Below the pieces are notes generated by a model. The model ran no database searches. It worked only from the letters and a program-made list of their open reading frames with translations, and was not told where the DNA came from. DNA of 64,000 nucleotides from Bimastos eiseni (Eukaryota > Annelida > Clitellata > Crassiclitellata > Lumbricidae): positions 192,001-256,000 of the forward strand of contig OY365818.1 in assembly GCA_959347315.1 (NCBI GenBank), in the 5' to 3' direction. Below, piece by piece: positions 54,201 through 64,000 of this stretch. Numbering within the stretch: position 1 is the stretch's first letter; each line of letters starts with the position of its first letter. The translations under genes were made by a program, and so were the position numbers.

Positions 54201-57059
54201 CGGTTTTAAGAGAGCCTAGGCGTCTCTGTGTGTTGCTGTCGTCATTTTCCTCTTAAGGACTGAAAATAATATTACATATTTAAAAAAATAATTTTTAATA
54301 TCGGCGCCGATATCCGATACCGACAATATCTCTATACTCGGCGCCCATTATGCATGCTGCCGATGTATCCGTACAGCTCTACTTTGAATGTGGATACAAT
54401 ATTGTAAACATGAAATTAATTCAGTGGTTTTTCTATTTATAGCTGAGAACTTAAGCAAGGTCAAAGTAGAACAAACAAAGGTTATTAAATCAGGTCAGGT
54501 CAGCCTTTTAAGTCATTTTATCACAGACAGTTAGAATAGGTTCTTGCTTTGCTTATTCATCAGTTGCAATAGAGGTCACTGTCTCTACTTTGCTTATTCA
54601 TGAGTTAGAATTAAGGACACTCTCTTTGCTTTGCTTATTCATCAGTTAGAAGAGAGGACACTTTTTGCTTTGCTTATTCATGAGTTAGAATTGAGGCCAC
54701 TCTCTTTGCTTTGCTTATTCATCAGTTAGAAGAGAGGACACTCTCTTTGCTTTGGTATTCATCAGTTAGAATTGAGGACACTGTCTTTGCTTTGCTTATT
54801 CATGAGTTAGAATTGAGGATACTCTCTTTGCTTTGTTTATACATGAGTTAGAATTGAGGACACTCTGCTTTGCTTATTCGTCAGTTATAATTGAGGACAC
54901 TCTCTTTGCTTTGCTTATTCATGAGTTAGAATTGAGGACACTCTCTTTGCTTTGCTTATTCATGAGTTAGAATTGAGGACACTCTCTTTGCTTTGCTTAT
55001 TCATGAGCTAGAATTGAGGACACTCTCTTTGCTTTGCTTATTCATCAGTTAGAAGGGAGGTCATTGTCCAGGTTGCTTTGCTTATTCACGAGTTAGAATT
55101 GAGGACACTCTCTTTGCTTTGCTTATTCATCAGTTAGAATTGAGGACACTCTCTTTGCTTTGCTTATTCATGAGTTAGAATTGAGGACACTCTTTGCTTT
55201 GCTTATTCATGAGTTAGAATTGAGGACACTCTCTTTGCTTTGCTTATTCATCAGTCAGAATTGAGGACACTGTCTTTGCTTTGCTTATTCATCAGTTAGA
55301 ATTGAGGACAGTCTCTTTGCTTTGCTTATTCATCAGTTAGAAGGGAGGTCATTGTCCAGTTTGCTTATTCATCATTTGGTTATAGTTGTTCAAGAGAATC
55401 AAGGGAAGGAATGTAGTTCTGCTGATGAAATATCTTCATTTGGATTGCTGTTGTCTCTGATTATGGAGTTGAGGAGTGTACCTATATTTCTTTTGGTTTC
55501 AGATAATAAGCTTCTGTCTGCGTTGATGCGTATTGAACCGGAGGAGGTCTTTGCAACGCCTGATGAATCAATTAACAATGGTGAACTGAAATTGATGATC
55601 ACCTTATCGGATCTGACCGACCGTGAACTCGTCGCAACAATCGGTTGGGCCAAACAGGTTCCCGGTAAGATATTGCCAGCGTAATGTGCGTAACTTCAGC
55701 TTCTTGCTATTTGTGAGACATAGCTATCCCCTGAAAACATTGTTTGTGTAAGAGTTATTTGCTTGCAATTGCTGTGCATTCATTTTGCATTTCATTCATT
55801 TCGAAAATTTATGTAGTGCCCCTTCAAGAAACCTACTCAGAGGTGCTCTCAGCCAGGTTGCTGCCAAACAAAGAATTTGTGGTATCTGTGACTCTTGTTT
55901 CTATATTTCTGTGATTTGTCCAAATTTGTCATTTCTTTCTGCCCTAAAGTGCTTGCTTTTGCATCAGTGTTTGGTCAATTTGTGATTCTCAGTATTGAAT
56001 CTGGACAGCTGATGAGGATTTTGTTTGTGCTTATCTAGTGGTTTGGCTTGTAATTATTGTAATTGGTAATTTAACAATTTATTGAATGGCTTCAATAGGT
56101 GAGTGTTTCCAGACGAAGGAGTGAGTGAGAATTGGTGAATTTCTATGGAGTTCAAATGCTGACGATTGATTTAATCTCTGTTTTTCTCTTAGGTTTCGCT
56201 TCTCTTCCTCTTCCCGATCAGATGAAACTCCTTCATGGAACGTGGCTTGACATCATCTGCCTCAACATTGCTTTCCGTTCTGTGCCGTACACGGGTGTCA
56301 TCAAGTACGCCAAAGACTTCCAGCTGTCGGAGGACCACTCAGAGATACTGTGCATGCCAAAGGAACTGGACCTCGTCACGCGAAAGATGATTGAGAAGAT
56401 GACGCGGCTGAAGGTGGAGCGAGCCGAGTACTTGCTTCTAAAAGCAATGCTTCTCTTCAATCCAGGTCTGTTGGAATCTCTGCTTCTGTTGCTTCTTTTG
56501 ATAATGCTCTACTCTCTCTCTCAACTGGATACTCTTGATCTCCCCTTTGTCATTATCTACCCTTGACTTTGATCAACTCTTGACCTTGATCAATCCCTTG
56601 ACCAGTCTGCAAGGTTAATGGATTAATTAAGCATGTCATCAGTGTGGGAGAGTGTCTTTTGCCTTTTGTTGTTGTCTAAGTGTTTTTTTTAAAAATGAAA
56701 CTTTCAACATGGTTCTATTGTTTCTATGATGGCGGAGGAAGTAAAGGTGTTACGAAGCATTTACAGGCTCTGCTTATCATCGACCTCATGGATATATCTT
56801 GTCATTGATTTTGACAGATGCGTGTCTCGACAGTTTGAGGAGTGTACAGGTCCAGCGAGATCGCGTCTATGATCAGCTCGTAGATTACGTCGGTGGAAAT
56901 ACGCCGAGTACGGTACGACGGGTGAGCGAACTGCTCCTCATGCTGCCATTCCTTGTCCAGAATAAGTTCATCTGTCGAGACTTTTGGCTGAAAGTTTTGC
57001 GCGAAAAGCAGGTGACGCTGCACAAGCTCTTACGAGAAATGCTCGAGTACGTCATCTAG
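45280..57059 (+). CDS. ERR: Estrogen-related receptor (nuclear receptor, NR3B type), complete
   Basis: Six exons (45280-45685, 50310-50426, 52812-52955, 55503-55664, 56193-56465, 56818-57059) join to 447 residues, all introns phase 1 and GT-AG. The N-terminus has [12 protein letters not shown], a sumoylation-type motif near SP sites as in vertebrate ERRs. The DNA-binding domain spans exons 1-3: [20 protein letters not shown] with the ERR P-box EACKAFFKR, then [19 protein letters not shown], and the C-terminal extension [17 protein letters not shown] that reads the TNAAGGTCA half-site. The ligand-binding domain has the signature [34 protein letters not shown] and helix 12 [10 protein letters not shown]. 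The ATG at 45280 is preferred because it opens the acidic start just before the motif. ERRs are constitutively active nuclear regulators of energy metabolism. The exon 1 acidic run ([10 protein letters not shown]) is lineage-specific. Confidence 0.94.
46674..46765. repeat. GACA/GAGA microsatellite
   Basis: (GACA)n and (GAGA)n runs in ERR intron 1. Confidence 0.9.
47304..48335. repeat. 16-bp minisatellite (GTTGGGTGGCAGTGGA) in ERR intron 1
   Basis: About 1 kb of 16-bp units alternating with a 25-bp variant carrying GGGTCACTTGG. All three forward frames are open through it and read as [16 protein letters not shown] peptides; it is not a gene. Confidence 0.95.
48725..49035. repeat. CT-rich (TCCC)n tract
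   Basis: TCTG then CCTCCCTCC/CTTCC runs, strongly pyrimidine-rich, in ERR intron 1. Confidence 0.85.
51290..52385. repeat. 16-bp minisatellite (TGACTTTGTGTGTTTG) in ERR intron 2
   Basis: About 65 copies over 1.1 kb. A landmark variant (GTGTGATTGTGTGTGTTTG followed by ACTTGTG) occurs at about 51510 and again 359 bases later, showing a block duplication inside the array. The minus strand reads as a long [12 protein letters not shown] peptide; not a gene. Confidence 0.95.
53343..54381. mobile_element. 1.04-kb non-autonomous hAT-type transposon in ERR intron 3
   Basis: Terminal TAGAGCTG and CAGCTCTA are inverse to each other, with CCGATA-rich subterminal repeats on both sides. Exact 8-bp duplications CTTTGAAT lie at 53335-53342 and 54382-54389, as hAT elements make. 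No transposase frame is visible; (AT)n runs lie at about 53730-53785. Confidence 0.85.
54540..55376. repeat. 41-bp minisatellite in ERR intron 3
   Basis: About 20 copies of a unit starting GAGGACACTCTCTTTGCTTT and ending CATGAGTTAGAATT, with ATGAG/ATCAG variants and some shorter copies. It stops about 125 bases before the exon at 55503. Confidence 0.95.
55806..55855. repeat. Dispersed ~50-bp repeat, copy B
   Basis: About 80 percent identical to 2513-2562, including the shared CCCCTTCAAGA core. In ERR intron 4. Confidence 0.55.
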
Positions 57060-58955
57060 CCCCAGATGGAGGGGCAGGAACTGTTTGAGGTGCCGTGGAG
57101 GAGGAGGATCCTCTGTTTCTTTGAAGAGACCATTAACAAGCTATGCACAAGCAAGGTTTTGGAAGAGAAGACTGTTCTATTATGGCAGCACGACAGCTAA
57201 TGAAACGTCGTCAAACGTTGATTCACTTTGACGTTCTTTTTCAATTATTTGTATGTTTTGGAAATGTTGATGAGTTTCAATTTTCTGTACAGTTATTAGG
57301 TTTGTTTTCTGTTTTTTTTTCTGTCGTAATAATAGAGAAATGTGAGATGGTTACTGTTTCTTCTGTCCAGTACCAAGGTTTGCAATACTGAACTTGAAAG
57401 AAGATGTTTGCCTTTCATAGATTTGTGATTTATTAGCAATCATGAGAAATTCCTTTTTTCTGAGGATGAAATGTGTTTTACAAGTTACCCTATGTCGTCG
57501 TTGATAACGTCCTCGGCCTTTATGCAATTATTGCGAAAGCTTATTTATTGAGATTTGTATAGAAGGTTTGTTTGTTGTTTCCTGTTTTTCTACTGCGATG
57601 ATTGTCTGTTGTGAGGCATTCTGTAATGTTATGATTCAGCAAATTTACATTTTAGAACATAGAAATTAGTGTTGTTTAGTTCTGGTGTGCAACTGCATGT
57701 CATAAGAAATTAGTGATTCAGAAGTGGTTTGCTAAAGTAGATTTTTAGATTTTAGACATGTGGTTTGTGGAAAGAAAGAGACAGACAGACAGAAAGATAG
57801 AGAGAGAACGAGAGAGAGAGAGAGGCAGAGCTTCGTTTGTATATAATTGAGTCATTTTAGGCAGATGCAGAATGCAGAGTAACTGAAGAGGAGCATTATG
57901 AAAGCTGACTTCTGTGACCCAAACAGATCATTGCAACTCGCTGCATCCCACATGATTGGCTTTCGTCTTGTTGTTGTGTCTACCTTCCGTCTGTCATATG
58001 GTTAATTGCCATCGGACATTGCCAATGCACTGGAGCATCAAATGATCGAGTTCTTGTTTGTGGAAACAACAGACTTCTTCCTTTGACATCATTTTCTCTC
58101 CTTGATAATAATCTTAGATGACCAATTTCTTGTGCTCACACAGCGCCATCCATGCCAGATGAATGATCTGAGGGATACAGGTGATGCCAAACCAGAGTTT
58201 CAGCTTCATTTCAATATCATACATTGTTTGAGGAAGTGAAGATGTCAGCTTCATCTTTGTTCTGCCAACCAATGCAGCAGAAGTGATGATGGCTCACCAA
58301 TTATCTCTCTCCCCCCCTAGCTACAAATAAGGAGTGGGCATCCAAACTGCTGCTGTCACTGCTTGAACTGACCAACCACTGGTATTACTGGAAAGATCTG
58401 CTAGCTGTTCTTCCGTTAGGAGAGTGTTTGGCTGTGTTGTCAGTGAGACGAGTCTCCCTCCATAACGCATCGCTTGACTGACCTCCTCCTGTTTGTGCTG
58501 CAATTGATCCAACTCTCTGTGTAAAATCAAGCGCGATGTGTGTGGAAGTTCTTCTCTTTCTTCTGCATCCCATTACTCGTCTTCCTGCAACAGGTTAAGA
58601 TTTGTTCATCTTAGTCACGAAAACTTTGACGAAATACATGGATTTAACGTAAAACAGTGTGACTTAACATTGATCTTTCTGTTGTGTTTTGCTGGTGCAT
58701 CGTATTGCTAAGATTGTTTGTTCACTCAATTTTTTATGATGTTATTTTAAATTTTATGTGGGTATCTAGGAGACTTTGCTCGTAGTGATTCATCTTGCTG
58801 TTGTTTCCGTGTGTGGTGTAAATATTGTACAGAATTATTTTCAGAGAGTTAAAGTCCTGATCAGTTAATGATTTTGTTGTTTGGATGTTAGACATGTCTG
58901 ATTTCAACCGGGTTTTTCATGTTGATTGCAACTGTTTTACTTGAAGCGACGACCA

Positions 58956-58989
<34 letters not shown>

Positions 58990-59968
58990 AATGCCTTCTG
59001 CTTCATTGTGATTATAGAAGTCGTTAGATATTGAAAATTTATTCACAATATTAAGTAATGAATTACTTTTTCTGGCGGAGTTTCTTGAGTGAGCTGTTAA
59101 ATTTGACTGCAGTAGGACCTACAGGTAGTTGATCATCATTGTTCTCTGTGGCTGCTGCACTGTGTATACGCATGCATCTGCCATTCATTGGCCAAAGTTT
59201 TCTGCACAGACATATCACAGTTATGGGAATATTGGCAAGTGATGATTGGTTTGGAATGCACTTGTGTCTATTGAGGAACCAACGGAGGGGACTTCATCTA
59301 AATGGCAGAGCAACCGTCAGGTGGACCTGGCAAGGGTGAACTGGACCTTGCAAAGGTGAACCGGACCTGGCAAGAGTGAACGGGACCTGGCAAGGGTGAA
59401 ATTGTAGCCTCTAATGGTGTATAAAATTGAACTGGTGAATAGTGGTGTATATTTGTAGTTCATGTTTGTTCTGCTGTTAGTTTCTAGACCAATAGAAACT
59501 GTTTGTGTGTTGATTTGTAATATCACGATGCTTTTGCATGAAGAGATGAAGAGTATAATACGAAGAGAGTGATACATTTATGCAGACCGTCCGTCATCTT
59601 ATTTCTGTTTGTTGCTCTTAGAGTTTTTTCATTTCATCATTTAATATCGGAGTCTATCAATAATTTCCGCTACATGAATGCTGCTCAAAGAATCCCAATC
59701 ACAACACAGTCAATGACAAAGACAAAAAAGAGGAGGAGGAAGAAGAGGAGGCAGTGGTTAGGTTTGTATTTGTAATGTGTATAAGTAAATAGATTAGTGA
59801 TTTGTGTGAATTATATTGTCCATTGTGTGTTAGGTGTGGAAGTTTTTAATTGGAAAAATATTTGATGCATAAGGTCTCAGTGTGCCTCAACCTGACTTCA
59901 ATGCGCCCGTGAATAAGCGGGTTCCAACGATTTCGCTTTTGTCAAGTTTTGTGGGCGCTGTAGAAATG
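57060..59968. other. Region downstream of ERR
   Basis: Includes the ERR 3' UTR, a GACA/GAGA run (57778-57826), a (TGAT)n run (58959-58991) and a ~20-bp repeat of GGACCTGGCAAGGGTGAAC (59322-59400). One possible minus-strand exon is listed separately. Nothing else recognised. Confidence 0.5.
58321..58563 (-). CDS. Possible C-terminal exon of an unknown gene
   Basis: Minus-strand reading REELPHTSRLILHRELDQLQ continues HKQEEVSQAMRYGGRLVSLT to a TAG at 58321, about 80 codons, behind a plausible acceptor ending GATGCAG. The first part could form a coiled coil. No family recognised and no upstream exon found; it could be chance. Confidence 0.25.
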   Translation of the reverse strand, partial: EEREELPHTSRLILHRELDQLQHKQEEVSQAMRYGGRLVSLTTQPNTLLTEEQLADLSSNTSGWSVQAVTAAVWMPTPYL

Positions 59969-60187
59969 TTAAGTAAAAAAGTATACTCTTTAATCAGATG
60001 TCTGCATACGCACGACAAGTACAAATAAAACAGGTACGAACAAAGCATCTATATACATAATCTGTCGAGAGTATAAAAATTTAGTAAAATGCCAGGATAG
60101 CAACTATGAGGGCCGGGCAGGAGGGAAAGTCAATGGGGGCTAAGGCGCTGATACAATAATCTGATAATAAAGCCACACCGGGTGAAA
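59969..60187 (-). mobile_element. 5'-truncated non-LTR retrotransposon copy (3' UTR only)
   Basis: Nearly identical, about 95 percent, to 62658-62878, the 3' end of the reverse-transcriptase-bearing element at the right edge. No coding part is present. The outer end is an A-rich/TAAG run, the reverse of a TTAC-type tail. Confidence 0.85.
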
Positions 60188-61398
60188 TCATCAGTTGAGA
60201 TTACGATTCTCATTATGCGGACGGGTTTTTCGGACAGATGCAAACAATTATGTTTTATCTAAAGACTTCGATCCATGAACGGTTAACTAGGATTGATTTC
60301 GAGATTTCTCACAATTAGAAATATTATTTATCACAATTAGAAATATTCGTCATCAAATAATTGCACATTGACTGAACTTGTCAGCCCCAAGAGCAAAAAA
60401 CATTTAGGACCTACTTTTTGTGTCGGCGGAGGTCAGATATTATGCGCCAATACCCTAGTGACTCCCTAGTTAAGTCTATTGTGAAGTTGATTTTTGAACC
60501 CAGTTAAGTCAGGCCTAAGTTTCCCTCAGAGATTCTCTCTTCTTCAGTCTCAAAGCTAACTTCATCGAAAACTAGCTCGGACTGTTATTAATATTGACTA
60601 CCGAAGCCTGGTAAATGTGTTTAACTGGATGGGTATACGTCCTATTACTCCTATAATGTAAGCCTATGGTGTCAATAGCATTCCCATCGTAGACCTGATC
60701 GCTACAATCCAAATTTCAACGGCGCCAACAAAAACAAGACCGCAAGAACCAGTTAAACTAATATTTACTTGTATTGTTTAAAAAAACCTGCTCTTTCAAA
60801 GTAATATTCTTGTATTTCTTATGCACCGCGAGCACCTATAATCGCTTCAGTTATAAACGGCATGCACCCTAATCGTTATCATAGCCACCTTCTGCCTCTG
60901 CCTACCTGTATGTCTGTCTGTCTGTCTGACCAACTTTGGATTTTGAACAACTAATCACTGTGACCGAACCTGCCTATCGCTTTTGTTTTGACTAAGTGCA
61001 TGTTAATTAGCCCGTTTCCTGTCATCGCAATGTAGGCGCTGTAAAATCTCAAGACGTTCTAACGGCTCTGACGAATACTGAAATACAGAGTATATTTTTC
61101 ATGCCCGAGGGTGCTGACTTTATCAATAATATATAAAAATACGCAAACAATATGCAAGAATTTTAGGGTTGTTAAATAACAAATGTTCCAGTTTTATTTT
61201 TAAAATATAGGGCTTGAGTATCACATCACTTTTAACTTTGCAAAACTTCAGAATTAGAATGTCTTCGTAAACTTACAAACCACCACTTGCCTAGGGAGTG
61301 ACTCCTGTTATTTCCTGTGGTTGGATGCCCTGTATGGTTTTATCATAAATTAGGAGTTGGTGCTTTTTTCACTGAAATTTGCTTAAGATGAATATTTT
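60188..61398. other. Unique sequence between retrotransposon and ninein-like gene
   Basis: No exon, repeat array or RNA gene recognised apart from a short TCTG run near 60910-60930. It should contain the promoter and 5' UTR of the gene starting at 61399. Confidence 0.5.
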
Positions 61399-62654
61399 AT
61401 GCTAAGATGCGACGTAGAATTTCGCACCGGAATGTCTGAAGGGGCGACAGAAAGTTCGCCAGATGTCTATGTACGTCAGCTTCGCGAGATCTTTCTCGCC
61501 TGTGATTCGTCAGGATCTGGACTACTGAATCGTGATGACCTCGAAAGACTTTGCGGTCGACTAAACCTTGAATCAGACATATCCAAGCAAATCACGGAAT
61601 CACTTTGTTTGGCCGCAGATGAGAGTCATCGTGTAAGTGCATTTGGTGAATGATTTATTGCTGAATAGCGTTATTGTCTGGAAAAAACCTTATGAACACT
61701 GGCCATAAAATAATCACAACAAATTCTAAAGCATCATAAGTAGGTAACTACTTATGTGCATGTTGCATAACCATGCAGTTGTCAGTTGTTAAGAATATAT
61801 TGAATTGTTATTATTTGCTGAAGACATGACACTCTGAGCCATCTCCAACCAGAAACCTCTGATCACCAGTCCATGAGTGTCTTCCAATAACAAGAGCCTG
61901 AGGCCATCGCATAGATCTTCTTCTGTCACAGAAGGAGAGGGGGGGCAGGGAAAGCAAATGCCTAGTTTTTGTTCATGCATGTGAGGCCACCAGTGCCTCT
62001 GATGCGTTGGCCTTGGAAGTGCTGCCTTTTAAGTTGACAATCACAATAGGAGAGGATGTGAATCCATGCTGTCACTCAGAGCATCGTAAAAGCGTTTTCA
62101 TCTGTTCTGTGCATATACAACAGACGGAGAAGATCGATCGATCTTCAGCTGATCAAGAGATCGAATGATCAGAATCTTTGACCTTTTGCTCTGCTACAAA
62201 ATCTCTTGTTTTCTTCGTCATATGATTAATTTAATTCGATTGCTTATTTTGGTCTGTTTATGATTGAAATCATTAATCATTGCGGTGAGCATCATAAGCA
62301 TCATCTCAGAGCAGAAGTTGTTTTTTGCTTTCTAGGTTAGTTTTGATCAATTCAAGGAGATATTCGTCAACATTCTAACGGAGACGGAACAAGAGACAGC
62401 AGATGATGAGAACCAGGCGAGATCAGGTGATGATCGCTTCTTTTCTCGTATTATCATCTCTCTTTCATCTCTCTTCCTGTTTCTCCTGCAGCAACGGCTC
62501 AGATGAGCAGACCATTGCATTGAAGGTCCACCCTGCACCATCTCAGACTCCAAAGCCACATTCAAGTCCAGAGACATCAGGAGATTCGAAAGCCTTATCA
62601 GAATCTAAATTCTTATCATTGTCCAAAGCCATATCAGACTCCAGAGCCATATAA
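61399..62654 (+). CDS. Ninein-like EF-hand protein, N-terminal exons
   Basis: Exon 1 61399-61632 starts at ATG 61399 or 61432 and has YVRQLREIFLACDSSGSGLL NRDDLERLCGRLNLE: an EF-hand loop with D, S, S at the first coordinating positions and D at the twelfth. Exon 2 62336-62426 continues VSFDQFKEIFVNILTETEQE in the right phase (0), which mirrors the start of ninein and ninein-like centrosomal proteins. A third exon from 62503 (phase 1) reads DEQTIALKVHPAPSQTPKPH, Ser/Lys-rich, to a TAA at 62652. Four bases later the 3' end of a LINE begins, so the gene either ends short here or has been interrupted. Centrosome and microtubule anchoring is the family role; the long coiled coils are not in the window. 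Exon 3 is the least certain part. Confidence 0.5.
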
Positions 62655-62657
62655 AAG

Positions 62658-64000
62658 TTAAGTAAGTAAGTATACTCTTTAATCAGATGTCTGCAAACGC
62701 ACGACAAGTACAAATAAAACAGGTACGAACAAAACATCTATATACATAATCTGTCGAGAGTATAAAAAATTAGTAAAATGCCAGGATAGCAACTATGAGG
62801 GCCGGGCAGGAGGGAAAGTCAATGGGGGCTAAGGCGCTGATACAATAATCTGATAATAAAGCCACACCAGGTGAAAGTATCAGCCCGGGGGTCAGACCTG
62901 TTGTGAGCACACGGTCGCAAGTGGTGCTCCACACTCTTAATAGGAGGAAGAAGATTTCTTAAAATGTGGTCAGGGTTAGAGAGGATAGAATTAAAAAGAG
63001 AGACATCGGTTCGATCGCAAAGTTCATCAAATGATAATTGTTCAGAGGGGAGCATCCCGTGTCGCACCAACCTCCGAACAACAGCATTGAGGCGAGCATG
63101 GTGGGTCGAATTAATGAAACCATACCATGCTGGAGACGCATACAGAAGGTGGGCTAGAGTAGTAGCCCGCAACATGGAGCATCATGGAGGACCACGCCAC
63201 GAAGCCCATGGGCTCTAAGGACGCGCAAGGCGTAGAAAGACTGATTAGCCCTAGTACAGATTCGGTCAATATGTGCATCAGGGCGAAGCCTACATGTGAG
63301 TACAACCCCCAAAATGTTCATCTCCTCCACCCTATCGATTCCAAACATCAGAGGTGGGAAGGCATCGCCTCTGGCTTTAGGTCTACTTACAATCATCTCT
63401 TTAGATTTGGATGTGTTAAGTTTGAGATTACACTTGCGGCCCATACCTGCAAGTGGACTAGCTCAGAGTCGGTGGATGCGATAGCTGAGGCAGGGATCAG
63501 GACATTGCAATCATCTGCATACTTCAGCAGCTTATTGGCGCTGTTGAGAAGTTTGAGGTCAGAGATGGCAACAACAAAGTTGGGTCAGAGGCCGAGACCA
63601 GAACCCTGGATGATCCCTGCATTAATCAAACAGAGGAGAGAAACAACACCCATGAACTTTGTGCTATGAGAACGATTAGATAGTAGTGAGAGTATCCAAG
63701 TATAGATGAAATCAGGTATTGGGAACGAGGCAAGCTGTTCAAAAGGTATTCATGGCTCACCGCATCAAATGCACGGGAGAAGTCGAGTGAGAGGAGTCGG
63801 ACATACGGTTCAGTAGTAAGCCTATCTTGGATTTGATGGAGAAGGGAGACCAGAGCAGCAGTAGTTGAACCATCAGTTGAAAGCCGTGTTGAAGGGCTCT
63901 TAAATGTCCCTTCACTCTATTCAAAGTGAATGAACCTTTGAGATGAAATGCTGTTCCTCGATTAATTTCTCTTCTCCAATTCAATGTGTTGTGCATGTGT
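62658..64000 (-). mobile_element. Non-LTR retrotransposon (CR1/jockey-like LINE), 3' part
   Basis: Minus strand, entering from the window edge. It has LLSLDFSRAFDAVSHEYLL (near 63790), KLLKYADDCNVLIPAS with the YADD catalytic motif (near 63500), CNLKLNTSKSKEMIVSRPK and LLYASPAWYGF, ending ILRNLLPPIKSVEHHLRP before a 200-bp 3' UTR and a TTAC-repeat tail at 62658-62672. Several frameshifts break the reverse transcriptase. The endonuclease part lies outside the window. Confidence 0.85.

Noticed and set aside
1..64000. CRISPR array
   Set aside because: The many tandem arrays have no unique spacers between constant repeats, and this is an animal genome.

Overview
This is eukaryotic, animal nuclear DNA. 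It carries TTAGGG telomere repeats, GT-AG introns, tRNA-derived SINEs, non-LTR retrotransposon pieces, hAT-type non-autonomous elements, a Polinton/Maverick element and many kilobase-scale minisatellites. The gene set (an estrogen-related-receptor-type nuclear receptor, a TAX-4/CNGA-like channel, an SLC16-type transporter, a universal stress protein and a ninein-like EF-hand protein) points to an invertebrate animal. A bilaterian such as a lophotrochozoan is plausible, but the species cannot be fixed from this sequence. Two gaps of exactly 200 N (83-282 and 41120-41319) mark scaffold joins.

Layout. 1-82: (TTAGGG)n written in the orientation of a right-hand chromosome end, then a gap. 283-7432: no recognisable gene; simple repeats and minisatellites. 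7433-14383 (+): 3' half of a cyclic-nucleotide-gated channel gene (C-linker, cyclic-nucleotide-binding domain, long low-complexity tail with a coiled coil); the transmembrane exons are not in the window. 17751-25119 (+): complete five-exon monocarboxylate-transporter-family gene (554 aa). 26300-39223 (-): universal stress protein gene with three recognised exons. Its last intron is 12.3 kb and contains a degenerate 11.0-kb Polinton (27046-38069) with about 225-bp terminal inverted repeats and a near-perfect 6-bp target duplication. The Polinton holds broken genes for protein-primed DNA polymerase B, adenain-like protease, a fibre-like protein, capsid-type proteins and small conserved proteins, but no integrase and at most a scrap of the packaging ATPase. 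41752-43582: G-rich 20-bp minisatellite. 45280-57059 (+): complete six-exon estrogen-related receptor gene (447 aa) whose introns hold three large minisatellites and a 1.04-kb hAT-type element. 61399-62654 (+): start of a ninein-like EF-hand gene, running into the 3' end of a minus-strand non-LTR retrotransposon (62658 to the window end). A second, truncated copy of that retrotransposon lies at 59969-60187.

The host genes show no common pathway; they look like ordinary neighbours. The main novelty is the decayed Polinton inside the stress-protein intron, with an AP-1-site cluster upstream of its polymerase gene and a perfect 79-bp foldback repeat beside it. Long tandem repeats stay open in several reading frames and create many false ORFs; these were rejected as genes.
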